DNA of 12,722 bases from JBFLVQ01 sp040758525. Its GTDB lineage: Bacteria; Acidobacteriota; Blastocatellia; Chloracidobacteriales; JADJPF01. The position numbers and the translations under genes are program-made. The stretch lies in assembly GCA_040758525.1 (NCBI GenBank), contig JBFLVQ010000232.1, positions 1 through 12,722 on the forward strand, written 5' to 3'. Positions within the stretch are counted from its first letter, which is position 1. Each line of letters begins with the position of its first letter. Under the pieces are notes generated by a model. That model saw only the letters and a list, made by a program, of their open reading frames with translations, was not told the origin of the DNA and searched no databases. Of this stretch, positions 5,657-12,722 are shown in pieces.

Positions 5657-6637
5657 ATGCTGACCAATATTATTAAACAGTTCCCGCGTTGCCGGTTGCT
5701 GGTTATAGGCGATCTGATTGCAGACGAATTTGTCTATGGCGAGATCGCACGCGTTTCACGTGAGGCGCCAGTTATGATCTTGCGCTACGAACGGACTGAA
5801 ACAATGCCCGGTGGCGCTGGTAATGCGGCTGCCAATGTTGCTGCGTTAGCGGAGCGTGCCGCCTTAATAGGAGTGATAGGGCGTGATGTTGCTGGTCGCC
5901 AACTTACTTTAGGTTTGCGTCGGCGTGGCGTTACTACCAGCGGTGTTCTTACTCTGTCTGGGTATGCTACTCCCACCAAGACACGTATTCTTGCCGGCTC
6001 GGTCCATTCCACTCGCCAACAGGTGATTCGTATAGATAGAGAACCTACACTAGAGCAACCTACCGACTTTCACACACGCTTGATTGCTCAACTTAACGAA
6101 AAGATTGCTGAGGCTGATGCTGTAATAGTTTCAGACTATAATTATGGTGTTGTCAGTGAGACATTACTGGCTGCACTAGGAAAAGCCTCTAAGGCACGCG
6201 CGATCCCTGTAGTGGTCGATTCGCGTTTCCATCTACGAACCTGTCATGGTTTTACCGCCGCCACTCCTAATCAGGCAGAACTAGAAGCCCTGGTTGAGAC
6301 ACGTTTGCTTAATGAGGTGGACTTGAATACGGCAGGATTACAATTACGTGCCCAATTGGGGCTATCAGCACTGTTGCTAACACGCGGTAGCGAGGGAATG
6401 ATCCTTTTTGAAGAAGGACGATTACCATACAAAATTGAGGCGGTAGGAAGTAAAGAACCGGTTGATGTAACCGGTGCTGGTGATACTGTGATTGCTACTT
6501 TTACACTAGCGCTGGCTGCTGGTGCCAGTTTCCAGGATGCTGCCCGTATTGCTAATTATGCTGGTGGTCTGGTGGTAATGAAACGTGGCACTGCCACTGT
6601 AACTCGCGAGGAGTTGCTCGCATCTATAGCACAATAG
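5657..6637 (+). CDS. hldA: D-glycero-beta-D-manno-heptose-7-phosphate kinase (RfaE1/HldA)
   Basis: A 326-aa PfkB/ribokinase-family sugar kinase. It phosphorylates D-glycero-D-manno-heptose 7-phosphate at C1 with ATP, the second dedicated step toward ADP-heptose for the LPS inner core, in the cytoplasm. Visible signatures: VIGDLIADEFVYGEIARVSREAPV (16-39, the typical RfaE1 opening), the substrate motif MPGGAGNAAANVA (50-62), VVVDSR (185-190), TPNQAE (203-208), and the PfkB C-terminal signature VDVTGAGDTV (269-278), in which D276 is the expected catalytic base. In E. coli this activity is the N-terminal half of the fused HldE; here it is a separate gene, followed 5 bp later by the nucleotidyltransferase. 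No Shine-Dalgarno precedes the ATG; TAAAAT at 5641-5646 is only 10 bases away, so a very short leader is possible. Confidence 0.93.
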   Translation: MLTNIIKQFPRCRLLVIGDLIADEFVYGEIARVSREAPVMILRYERTETMPGGAGNAAANVAALAERAALIGVIGRDVAGRQLTLGLRRRGVTTSGVLTLSGYATPTKTRILAGSVHSTRQQVIRIDREPTLEQPTDFHTRLIAQLNEKIAEADAVIVSDYNYGVVSETLLAALGKASKARAIPVVVDSRFHLRTCHGFTAATPNQAELEALVETRLLNEVDLNTAGLQLRAQLGLSALLLTRGSEGMILFEEGRLPYKIEAVGSKEPVDVTGAGDTVIATFTLALAAGASFQDAARIANYAGGLVVMKRGTATVTREELLASIAQ

Positions 6638-6642
6638 TCATC

Positions 6643-7131
6643 ATGTATAACTCTGATACCAATAAAAAGATTCTTGATCGTGCAACATTACTTAATATAG
6701 TGGCAGCAGCGCGTAGTGCAGGTCGCTCGATAATATTTGCCAATGGCTGTTTTGATCTATTACACGTTGGTCATATTCGTTACCTACAAGCGGCGCGTGC
6801 GCTAGGCGATCTGCTCGTGGTGGGCATCAATAGCGATCGTGCAGTACATCAACTAAAAGGCAACGGTCGGCCAATAATGCCTGAAGAGGAGCGTGCAGAG
6901 ATTATTGCCGCGCTCAGTTGTGTTGATTACGTAACGATCTTCAATGAACTTACTGTTGCTGAGCTATTACTGGCAATTAAACCGGATGTGCATGCTAAAG
7001 GCACCGACTATACTGTCGATAATGTACCTGAACGCGAGATTGTCCAGACCTATGGCGGCACGGTTGCGATTGTTGGTGATCCCAAGAACCATTCCACCTC
7101 AACTATCTTAACAAAACTTTCTCCCCGTTAG
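6643..7131 (+). CDS. hldC: D-glycero-beta-D-manno-heptose 1-phosphate adenylyltransferase (RfaE2/HldC)
   Basis: A 162-aa cytidylyltransferase-like enzyme that transfers AMP from ATP to heptose 1-phosphate, giving ADP-D-glycero-beta-D-manno-heptose. The N-terminal nucleotide-binding motif FANGCFDLLHVGH (32-44) carries the HxGH signature at H41-H44, followed by GINSDRAVHQLKGNGRPI (61-78) and the late motif STSTI (151-155), all as in RfaE2. Length is normal for the stand-alone form. It begins 5 bp after hldA on the same strand, so the two form an operon equivalent to the fused E. coli HldE. The phosphatase GmhB, isomerase GmhA and epimerase HldD are not in the window. The gene ends only 9 bp from the convergent DAHP synthase stop. 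Confidence 0.93.
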   Translation: MYNSDTNKKILDRATLLNIVAAARSAGRSIIFANGCFDLLHVGHIRYLQAARALGDLLVVGINSDRAVHQLKGNGRPIMPEEERAEIIAALSCVDYVTIFNELTVAELLLAIKPDVHAKGTDYTVDNVPEREIVQTYGGTVAIVGDPKNHSTSTILTKLSPR

Positions 7132-7140
7132 CTTTAAAGA

Positions 7141-8175
7141 TTAACTTACTGTGTAAGCAGGAATCTGTATCTTAGTGACGACCTGATGGATTTCGCGCAA
7201 CTGCTCCATCATCTGAACAAACATATTTGGTAACAGTGCCTGTGGCCCGTCAGAAAGGGCGCGTTCTGGTTGGCAGTGAACTTCCACCATAATACCATCA
7301 GCACCTACTGCAATACCTGCACGCGCCATAGGAATAACCTTTTCACGGCGGCCTGTACCATGGCTGGGATCGACAATGATAGGTAGATGGCTAAGCCTTT
7401 GTACTGCTGGCACAATGGAAAGATCGACAGTATTACGAGTGTGATCGGCAAAGGTACGTACACCACGTTCACAAAGTACTACTTGATAGTTGCCTTCTGC
7501 CATTACATACTCAGCGGCCATCAGGAACTCTTCCAATGTTGCCGACATTCCACGTTTCAGCAGCACTGGTTTGCGAGTTTGACCAGCCCGACGTAAGAGG
7601 CTGAAATTCTGCATATTACGTGCGCCAATCTGGATCATATCAGCATATTGCTCTACCAATTCTAGGCTCTCGTGATCGATCGCTTCAGTAACGATTGCCA
7701 TGCCAAAGCGTTCGCGCACCTCAGCTAATATCTTCAGACCTTCCAAGCCAAGACCTTGGAAGGTATAGGGAGAAGTGCGTGGTTTGTAGGCGCCGCCTCG
7801 GAAGAGTCGTACACCACAAGCAGCCACAGCTTCGGCTACCGCCAAGGTCTGCTCTCTTGATTCGACTGAACAAGGGCCAGCAATCACAGCCAGGTTACCT
7901 CCTCCTATTGCGCCTGAGCCAATCTGCACAACAGTACGCTCGGGTTTAATATCACGGCTGACCAGCTTGTAAGGCTTAGAGACACGTATTGCCTCGGCAA
8001 CTCCTGGTAGCAACTCTAGCGCAACTGCATCAATTTCACCGGTGTTGCCGGTAATGCCAATTGCTGTGCGTTGTGCGCCTGGTATGGGGTGCGCTTTCAA
8101 GCCCATACCTTCAATTGTCTTCACTACTTCTGTTACTTGATCTTCAGTTGCCTGCGATTGCATTACTATTAGCAT
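7141..8175 (-). CDS. aroF: 3-deoxy-7-phosphoheptulonate (DAHP) synthase, class I-beta
   Basis: The enzyme condenses phosphoenolpyruvate and erythrose 4-phosphate, the first step of the shikimate pathway. I place the start at ATG 8175 (344 aa, MLIVMQSQ): GGGGAG stands 7 bases before it, and the frame upstream (to 8223) lies inside the glycosidase gene and has no family resemblance. An N-terminal ferredoxin-like regulatory domain (about 1-65) precedes the TIM barrel. Motifs: AGPCSVES (99-106), RGGAYKPRTSPYTFQG (126-141), KRGM (207-210), VDPSHGTGRR (268-277). The expected metal ligands are C102, H272, E298 and D309, the same numbers I recall for the Thermotoga maritima enzyme, which further supports this start. 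The ferredoxin-like domain suggests feedback inhibition by Tyr/Phe. No chorismate mutase domain is fused. It is the last gene of the glycosidase operon. Confidence 0.94.
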   Translation of the reverse strand: MLIVMQSQATEDQVTEVVKTIEGMGLKAHPIPGAQRTAIGITGNTGEIDAVALELLPGVAEAIRVSKPYKLVSRDIKPERTVVQIGSGAIGGGNLAVIAGPCSVESREQTLAVAEAVAACGVRLFRGGAYKPRTSPYTFQGLGLEGLKILAEVRERFGMAIVTEAIDHESLELVEQYADMIQIGARNMQNFSLLRRAGQTRKPVLLKRGMSATLEEFLMAAEYVMAEGNYQVVLCERGVRTFADHTRNTVDLSIVPAVQRLSHLPIIVDPSHGTGRREKVIPMARAGIAVGADGIMVEVHCQPERALSDGPQALLPNMFVQMMEQLREIHQVVTKIQIPAYTVS

Positions 8176-9532
8176 AATATTTCTCCCCATAAAGATTGAG
8201 ATGCTTCTTTGGCTCGGCAGCACGACCCTTTACAGATGCATGCATTTGCGGCGTAATAGCGCTCTGTCGGCAGATCTCAGCATAAAGCTCACCACTCGAT
8301 TTGACAGTACGTACCTGTGTCTGGAAATCGACTGCTACTAGTCCGAAGGGAGTGCGATAACCTTCTGCCCATTCGAAATTATCAATTAACGACCAATGGA
8401 AATAGCCATGCACATTGACCCCTTCCATTATTGCGCGATGTAGCGCTACCAAGTGATCTAGCAGTACACGCGGTCGCTGCTCATCGGTCTCGTCTGGCAG
8501 ACCATTCTCAGTGATCAAAATAGGACGGCGATAGCTAGCCAGTCGTTTACAGAATCGGTAGATACCTTCTGCATAGATCTCCCAGCCAAAAAGCGAAAGT
8601 TCTGCCTCCGGTGAAGGAAAATTGTTTCCAAAGAACATTCTAGGTTGACGTATATCAAATGCCACCAAGTCACGCGAGTAGTAATTCAAACCTATGAAAT
8701 CGAGTGAGTCACGCCCACCAGGAACCTCATCCATCCCCAGTGGTAAGTGCAGACGTCCTTCTGTGAGGGCGATAAGCACGGTCTCATTAAAAATATAGTC
8801 CTGTAGCGCCGCTACCTTACGATCCAGCCAGCGACCGGCATTGGCAGGATCAAAGATCCGCATATTGTGAGCAATCCCCACTAACGGCGCTAGCTTAGTT
8901 GTCTCATGCAATATCCGATAAGCTGCCGCATGCGCACGCATCATATTAGCGACACAGGCAAACCCTAGCTCAGGCCGGCGCTTTGCCGGTGGCCAGGCTG
9001 ATAGCATGTAGCCTAATACAGCATAGACCATAGGTTCATTGATCGTCACCCAATAGCGCACCAGATCGCCATATTCACGCGCCACCAGACGTGTGAAGCG
9101 TTCAAAATATCGTACTACCGCACTGGTCTCCCACCCACCTTTAGCAACCAACCAAAGAGGATTAGTAAAATGATGTATTGTAACAACAGGCTCAATACCA
9201 TAAGCGTGTAGCTCTTCTAGCACAGCGCGGTAATGGGCAATAGTTTTAGCATCAAAACGCCCTTCCTCTGGTTCTATACGGCTCCATTCTAGTGAGAAGC
9301 GGTAGGCGTTCTGATGTAGTCGCTGCATCAATGCGATATCTGATTGGTAAAGTTGGTAGTGCTGACAGGCATTGCCTGAGGTGGTACCGTCATGAATACG
9401 GCCAGGCTCTTGCTCGAACGCCCACCAGTCATTAAGTTGATTGTTGCCTTCTACCTGGTGTGCGGCAGTAGCTGTGCCCCAGAGAAAATTTTTGGGGAAA
9501 TCGAGCACTGCCTTGGTAGGGTTTTCACTCAT
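8144..9532 (-). CDS. Glycoside hydrolase family 1 beta-glucosidase-type enzyme
   Basis: A 462-aa GH1 enzyme, full length for the family, with no signal peptide, so cytoplasmic. It hydrolyses terminal beta-linked glucose, galactose or related sugars by the retaining mechanism. Catalytic acid/base is E166 in TINEP (163-167); the nucleophile is E342 in ITENG (340-344). Other family marks: FLWGTATAAHQVEG (16-29), YRFSLEWSRIEP (77-88), GLNYYSRD (281-288) and HWSLIDNFEWAEGY (379-392), which lines the sugar site. Exact specificity cannot be read. The ATG overlaps the stop of the upstream gene (ATGA) and AGGAAG precedes it. The last 32 or so residues extend past the usual GH1 end, and the final 32 bp overlap the DAHP synthase gene, carrying its ribosome binding site. 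Transcription probably comes from the promoter at 10130-10159. Confidence 0.93.
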   Translation of the reverse strand: MSENPTKAVLDFPKNFLWGTATAAHQVEGNNQLNDWWAFEQEPGRIHDGTTSGNACQHYQLYQSDIALMQRLHQNAYRFSLEWSRIEPEEGRFDAKTIAHYRAVLEELHAYGIEPVVTIHHFTNPLWLVAKGGWETSAVVRYFERFTRLVAREYGDLVRYWVTINEPMVYAVLGYMLSAWPPAKRRPELGFACVANMMRAHAAAYRILHETTKLAPLVGIAHNMRIFDPANAGRWLDRKVAALQDYIFNETVLIALTEGRLHLPLGMDEVPGGRDSLDFIGLNYYSRDLVAFDIRQPRMFFGNNFPSPEAELSLFGWEIYAEGIYRFCKRLASYRRPILITENGLPDETDEQRPRVLLDHLVALHRAIMEGVNVHGYFHWSLIDNFEWAEGYRTPFGLVAVDFQTQVRTVKSSGELYAEICRQSAITPQMHASVKGRAAEPKKHLNLYGEKYYANSNAIAGN

Positions 9533-10107
9533 TTAGTATCTTCCTCTCTAAAATCCTCTGCAAGTGGATAGAAGCGTTGCCGGTATTCAGGTGATCGCTT
9601 GCGCAATTCGATCCAATCTGCAAAAAGATCTGGAGTGCGTAGCCAAAGACTAAACCAGAAAGCGATCTCCTCTTTAGCGGTACGCTTCTCCACTGCCACG
9701 CGGCTATTATCAGCGATCAAGCGAGCACGTAACCGGCAACGCTCCGCCACTTCGCGGCAACGTATCATACCCTCTTCATCATTGGCAGACTGGCAGCGAT
9801 GAAAGAGCCGATCAATAACGTGTAGCGACTGTTCCGCATCTTCTAGGGTGTCAAATTTCAGTGCACCAGCAAACTCTACATTGTAATCCTCAGGGTCACT
9901 CGCTACATTGATCTGATCCTGAATATGTACACGTTTACCGGCAGAGATAAGTGTGTTAGCAATGTAAGCAGGCGAAGCCGCGCCACCGCGACCATAGGCC
10001 AGCACTAGCCGCTCATTAATAATCTTGATCTCAGATTCGGAAAGCTCTGCAAAACCTTCCGCCTCAAAGATCTCCAAAATAAGCTCTCGCTTCGTTTTGC
10101 GCGTCAT
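9529..10107 (-). CDS. Conserved-looking alpha-helical protein of unknown function
   Basis: A 192-aa soluble protein that I do not recognise. It has no signal peptide or membrane segment. It appears mostly helical and strongly charged: a Lys/Glu-rich N-terminal helix pair (4-38), a Gly-rich turn (YGRGGAASP, 38-46), a middle segment (60-95) and a long Arg-rich helix region with three cysteines (C105, C117, C124). It ends in a Trp/Phe-rich segment EEIAFWFSLWLRTPDLFADW (146-165) followed by a charged tail. Its stop overlaps the ATG of the GH1 gene by 4 bp, so the two are translationally coupled and probably work in a shared context. The start at 10107 fits a good promoter 22-52 bp upstream but has no clear Shine-Dalgarno. 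The coding call is good because of the tight overlap and coherent composition; the function is open. Confidence 0.75.
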   Translation of the reverse strand: MTRKTKRELILEIFEAEGFAELSESEIKIINERLVLAYGRGGAASPAYIANTLISAGKRVHIQDQINVASDPEDYNVEFAGALKFDTLEDAEQSLHVIDRLFHRCQSANDEEGMIRCREVAERCRLRARLIADNSRVAVEKRTAKEEIAFWFSLWLRTPDLFADWIELRKRSPEYRQRFYPLAEDFREEDTK

Positions 10108-10129
10108 CGCTAGGGTTCAAGGAGGTGTT

Positions 10130-10159
10130 ATTGTAGCGCTTCGCACACAGGGTGGTCAA
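10130..10159 (-). promoter_or_regulatory. Sigma-70-type promoter of the hypothetical/GH1/DAHP synthase operon
   Basis: On the minus strand TTGACC (10159-10154, 5 of 6 matches to consensus) and TACAAT (10135-10130, 5 of 6) are 18 bases apart. Transcription would start near 10123, leaving a leader of about 16 bases before the ATG at 10107. Confidence 0.6.
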
Positions 10160-10203
10160 ATATGCGTTCACAAGCATTTAGCAAAGACGTACCCAGCTAT
10201 GAC

Positions 10204-10233
10204 TTGTCACTGCTCTGCCAGCAGGGTTAATAT
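10204..10233 (+). promoter_or_regulatory. Probable promoter of the RND efflux operon
   Basis: TTGTCA (10204-10209, 5 of 6) and TAATAT (10228-10233, 4 of 6 including the key first, second and last bases) are 18 bases apart. The spacer contains CTGCT / AGCAG, a 5-bp inverted repeat with a 5-base loop (10210-10224), a possible operator. The leader to the ATG at 10290 would be about 50 bases. It diverges from the promoter at 10130-10159. Confidence 0.45.
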
Positions 10234-10289
10234 TAAATTACGCTCCCATATTTAGCCTGATAGGTAATAAAGTTATAGAGAAGCCAGTA

Positions 10290-11516
10290 ATGTTTCTTCA
10301 ATCAATCTATATCGTAGCATCACGTATCTCGCTACTATTTTTGTTGGTAGTCCTCACGGCTTTATCAACGGCTTGCAAGAGCGAAAATTTAGCTGCTGCC
10401 AAACAACAGGAAGGCCGTATTGCCGTCCCTAAAAAGGTTAAGACGGCACGAGTAGCCGAATTGCCGGTTGCTCGCGCAATCAATGTGACTGGTACACTGG
10501 CCGCTTATGATCAAGCTACTCTCAGTGTAAAGGTACCAGGAAGATTGAGCAGCATCTCAGTAGATTTAGGTAGTGTGGTACATCAGGGTCAACTGATTGC
10601 ACAGATTGATCCACAAGATTACCAACTACGCTTGCAGCAAGCAGAAGCGGCACTAGCGCAAGCACGCGCACGACTAGGGCTATCGCCCAATGGCACGGAT
10701 GAGTTGGCTGATCCAAAACAGGCCAGTGTGGTTAGGCAAGCACAGGCTGTATTGGAAGATGCCGAATCGAAACGTGAGCGCACAAATGCACTACTTAAAC
10801 AGGGAATAATCTCTCAGGCCGAATACGATACGGCTGAGACTGCCTATAAAGTTGCCCTTAGTCGTTATCAGGATGCTATTGAGGAAGTGCATAATCGTCA
10901 GGCGCTACTGGCACAACGCCGCTCCGAATTGGCATTAGCACGTCAGCAGGTTGCCGATACCGCTATCTATGCTTCATTTGATGGAATCGTACAAGAGAAG
11001 CGAGCTAGTTTAGGTGAGTATCTTGCTGCTAGCGCGCCAATTGTTACCATTGTACGTATGAGCCCATTACGGCTGCGTGCCGAAGTTCCTGAACGCGATG
11101 CTACCAGCGTACGTGCAGGGCAACGGGTCGAAGTCACTATTGAAGGTGATACCAAGGTTTATACAGGCCGTATTGAGCGTCTTAGTCCTACCATTGCAGA
11201 ACAGAATCGTATGCTTATGGTTGAAGCTGAGATTCCCAATAATGGTAATCTACGTCCTGGTTCGTTTGCACGCGCTGATATTGTTGTAGAAGAGCAGAAG
11301 ATGGTGATGGCAGTGCCCTCACTGGCAGTAGTGACCTTTGCCGGAATAGAGAAAGTGATTACAGTGCAGGATGGCAAAGCGGTAGAGAAGGCGGTTACTA
11401 CTGGGCGTCGCCTTGCTGATAATACAGAAATAGTCTACGGCTTAAGCACGGGTACTGAGGTAGTTGTCGAGCCAGGCAATCTACAATCGGGTCAACCCGT
11501 AGAAGTGATGAAATAG
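10290..11516 (+). CDS. RND efflux periplasmic adaptor (membrane fusion protein)
   Basis: A 408-aa HlyD/AcrA-type adaptor that links an inner-membrane RND pump to an outer-membrane channel. An N-terminal hydrophobic segment (about 10-28) ends in LSTAC with Cys29, a lipobox-like site, so the mature protein is probably a lipoprotein; serine at -3 is not the usual residue. Domains: the first half of the barrel-sandwich (biotinyl/lipoyl-like) hybrid at about 77-108 (KVPGRLSSI, GSVVHQGQLIAQID), an Ala/Gln/Arg-rich coiled-coil hairpin (about 110-222), the second lipoyl half (YASFDGIVQEKRASLGEYL, about 227-245), a beta-barrel (about 250-330, AEVPERDATSVRAGQRVEV), and a membrane-proximal domain to the end. 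The permease gene starts 6 bp after its stop. Substrates cannot be read; the pair resembles multidrug rather than metal pumps. Confidence 0.9.
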   Translation: MFLQSIYIVASRISLLFLLVVLTALSTACKSENLAAAKQQEGRIAVPKKVKTARVAELPVARAINVTGTLAAYDQATLSVKVPGRLSSISVDLGSVVHQGQLIAQIDPQDYQLRLQQAEAALAQARARLGLSPNGTDELADPKQASVVRQAQAVLEDAESKRERTNALLKQGIISQAEYDTAETAYKVALSRYQDAIEEVHNRQALLAQRRSELALARQQVADTAIYASFDGIVQEKRASLGEYLAASAPIVTIVRMSPLRLRAEVPERDATSVRAGQRVEVTIEGDTKVYTGRIERLSPTIAEQNRMLMVEAEIPNNGNLRPGSFARADIVVEEQKMVMAVPSLAVVTFAGIEKVITVQDGKAVEKAVTTGRRLADNTEIVYGLSTGTEVVVEPGNLQSGQPVEVMK

Positions 11517-11522
11517 CAGCTT

Positions 11523-12722
11523 ATGCAGAAACTCGCAGAAGTCTCTATCAAGCGGCCTGTCTTTGCAACCATGATAATCCTTGCCTTGGTAGTGGTCGGC
11601 GCAGCAAGCTACTTTCGCTTAGGTGTTGATCGCTTCCCATCGGTTGAGTTACCTAATGTATCGATTCGCACTACCTTGCCAGGGGCTTCACCTGAGGAGG
11701 TTGAGACAGAGATCTCTCAGCGTATCGAAGAGGTTGTTAATACTGTTGAGGGTATCTATGAACTACGCTCGATCTCAGGACAAGGCGCATCGGTCGTGAT
11801 TGCGACCTTCAATCTAGATCGAGATGTAGATATCGCCGCTCAAGATATTCGCGACCGCGTTGCCACAGTAGTACGCGATCTACCTCAAGGAGTTGATCCG
11901 CCCATTGTTTCCAAGTTCAACAATGATAGTACGCCAGTCTTAACGATTGCTCTTTCTGGGGATCGATCTGTGCGTGAGCTGACGGAATTAGCCGACCGTA
12001 TTGTGAAAACCCAGTTGGAGCGCTCTACAGGGGTTGGCGAAGTGCGTGTAGTAGGCGGGTTGGAGCGAGCTATTAATGTATGGGTGGATGCTGATCGACT
12101 AGCTGCCTATAAGATCCCTATTACCGCGGTGCGCAATGCGATTGTGAATCAGAATGCTGATGTACCAGGTGGTAATGTAACGGCCGGTGCACATGAACAG
12201 ACATTGCGTACAATGGGTCGTATTACTGATGCCAAAGCCTTTAATGAAATGGTCATTGCCACTGTTAATGGCATGCCCATACGTATAAAAGATATTGGTC
12301 GGGCGGAAGATGGCACTAAGGAGCAGCGCTCTGTCTCGCGCTTAAATGGTGTACCAACGGTAACGCTAGATGTACGACGCCAATCGGGTGCCAATACGGT
12401 TGCCGTGATCGAGGCAGCCAAGGCGAATCTCACTCGTATTGTTGGTCAATTGCCTGCGGATGTGAAATTGGAAATAATCCGTGATCAATCTCGCTATATT
12501 TATTCAGCGCTTCATGAGATCAATATACACTTAGTGCTGGGTAGTATTTTGGCATGTCTAGTAGTGCTTGCCTTTATGCGTAGCTGGCGTTCTATGATTA
12601 TTGCTGGCATAGCAATTCCCGCTTCAGTGATCGCTACTTTTGGAATGATGTGGGCACTCGATTTTACCCTCAATAGTGTAACTATGCTGGCCCTTGTGTT
12701 GATGGTAGGAATTGTTATTGAC
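11523..12722 (+). CDS. RND efflux inner-membrane permease, AcrB/HAE1 type, 3' end beyond the window
   Basis: The frame from ATG at 11523 is open for exactly 400 codons to the window edge; the family is usually a little over 1000 aa, so about 40% is present. It starts KRPVFATMIILALVVVGAASY (10-30, TM1), followed by FPSVELPNVSIRTTLPGASPEEVE, the porter-domain opening found in proton-driven RND pumps. Porter segments PN1 and PN2 follow (to about 330), with NVWVDADRLAAYKI and the GGNV loop. TM2 is at about 335-352, TM3 at about 358-378 and TM4 begins near 385. The window ends at D400, the first residue of the expected TM4 aspartate pair that relays protons. It begins 6 bp after the adaptor gene and is certainly in the same operon. 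The ribosome binding site is weak, so coupling to adaptor translation is likely. Confidence 0.95.
   Translation, partial: MQKLAEVSIKRPVFATMIILALVVVGAASYFRLGVDRFPSVELPNVSIRTTLPGASPEEVETEISQRIEEVVNTVEGIYELRSISGQGASVVIATFNLDRDVDIAAQDIRDRVATVVRDLPQGVDPPIVSKFNNDSTPVLTIALSGDRSVRELTELADRIVKTQLERSTGVGEVRVVGGLERAINVWVDADRLAAYKIPITAVRNAIVNQNADVPGGNVTAGAHEQTLRTMGRITDAKAFNEMVIATVNGMPIRIKDIGRAEDGTKEQRSVSRLNGVPTVTLDVRRQSGANTVAVIEAAKANLTRIVGQLPADVKLEIIRDQSRYIYSALHEINIHLVLGSILACLVVLAFMRSWRSMIIAGIAIPASVIATFGMMWALDFTLNSVTMLALVLMVGIVID

Noticed and set aside
8176..8223. Longer DAHP synthase start giving 16 more residues
   Set aside because: The extra residues do not resemble the family, lie inside the glycosidase gene, and lack the good ribosome site found before ATG 8175.
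10025..10255. Plus-strand ORF whose middle carries AAGGAGGTG (10119-10127), a near-perfect Shine-Dalgarno
   Set aside because: No ATG, GTG or TTG at proper spacing gives an open frame (TTG is followed at once by TAG; only ATT is in frame). The ORF's own ATG lies antisense within the 192-aa gene, and the region is better explained by two divergent promoters.
12149..12433. 94-aa minus-strand ORF at the right end
   Set aside because: It is antisense to the clearly coding RND permease, has Ser/Thr/Arg-rich shadow composition and no start context.
1..12722. CRISPR arrays, insertion sequences, tRNA or rRNA genes, phage or defence genes
   Set aside because: None seen on either strand: no spaced direct-repeat array, transposase or integrase motifs, or clover-leaf sequences. 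Genes are packed in ordinary chromosomal operons.

Overview
The window looks like chromosomal DNA from a Gram-negative bacterium, most likely an acidobacterium of the Blastocatellia type. Evidence for a Gram-negative envelope is the ADP-heptose (LPS core precursor) gene pair, the RND efflux operon with a lipoprotein-type adaptor, and a periplasmic M48 protease. The acidobacterial guess rests on the cysteine-free anti-sigma-like protein, whose N-terminal block (LWDGTGEPDPEIEHLE) I associate with that phylum; this is recollection, not a search. Base composition is mid-range by eye. There is no transposase, integrase, CRISPR array, tRNA or rRNA, and no gene-free stretch longer than about 215 bp.

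Left part, all on the minus strand (read right to left): an M48 metalloprotease (5442-4216) ends in a strong hairpin terminator built from AGYGACN heptamers. It is followed at once by rsmI (4139-3297). After a 152-bp gap comes a compact envelope-signalling operon: an ECF-type sigma factor, a membrane protein with anti-sigma-like layout (4-bp overlap), and a secreted TPR/HEAT-repeat protein 10 bp later. A second terminator-like hairpin separates these from another secreted ORF that runs off the left edge. The leader of that ORF has overlapping inverted repeats, one of which reaches the Shine-Dalgarno site.

Middle: a 214-bp divergent intergenic region (5443-5656) lies between the protease and hldA-hldC (split RfaE1/RfaE2, ADP-heptose synthesis, plus strand). 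It holds a TATAAT box inside an inverted repeat and, just upstream, four TTAG boxes at an exact 11-bp spacing. hldC converges, 9 bp apart, on a minus-strand operon of three overlapping genes: an unrecognised 192-aa helical protein (10107-9529), a GH1 beta-glycosidase (9532-8144) and a class I-beta DAHP synthase. The DAHP synthase start is best placed at 8175, which gives a 32-bp overlap with the glycosidase.

Right: from a shared divergent promoter region, an RND efflux operon runs rightward: a periplasmic adaptor (10290-11516), then an AcrB-like permease (from 11523) cut by the window edge at its first TM4 aspartate. Most genes are housekeeping or envelope functions. The less ordinary parts are the sigma/anti-sigma/TPR-HEAT module, the phased TTAG boxes upstream of the protease promoter, the heptamer-built terminator, the RPTLKRR repeats in the protease tail, and the glycosidase/DAHP synthase overlap.
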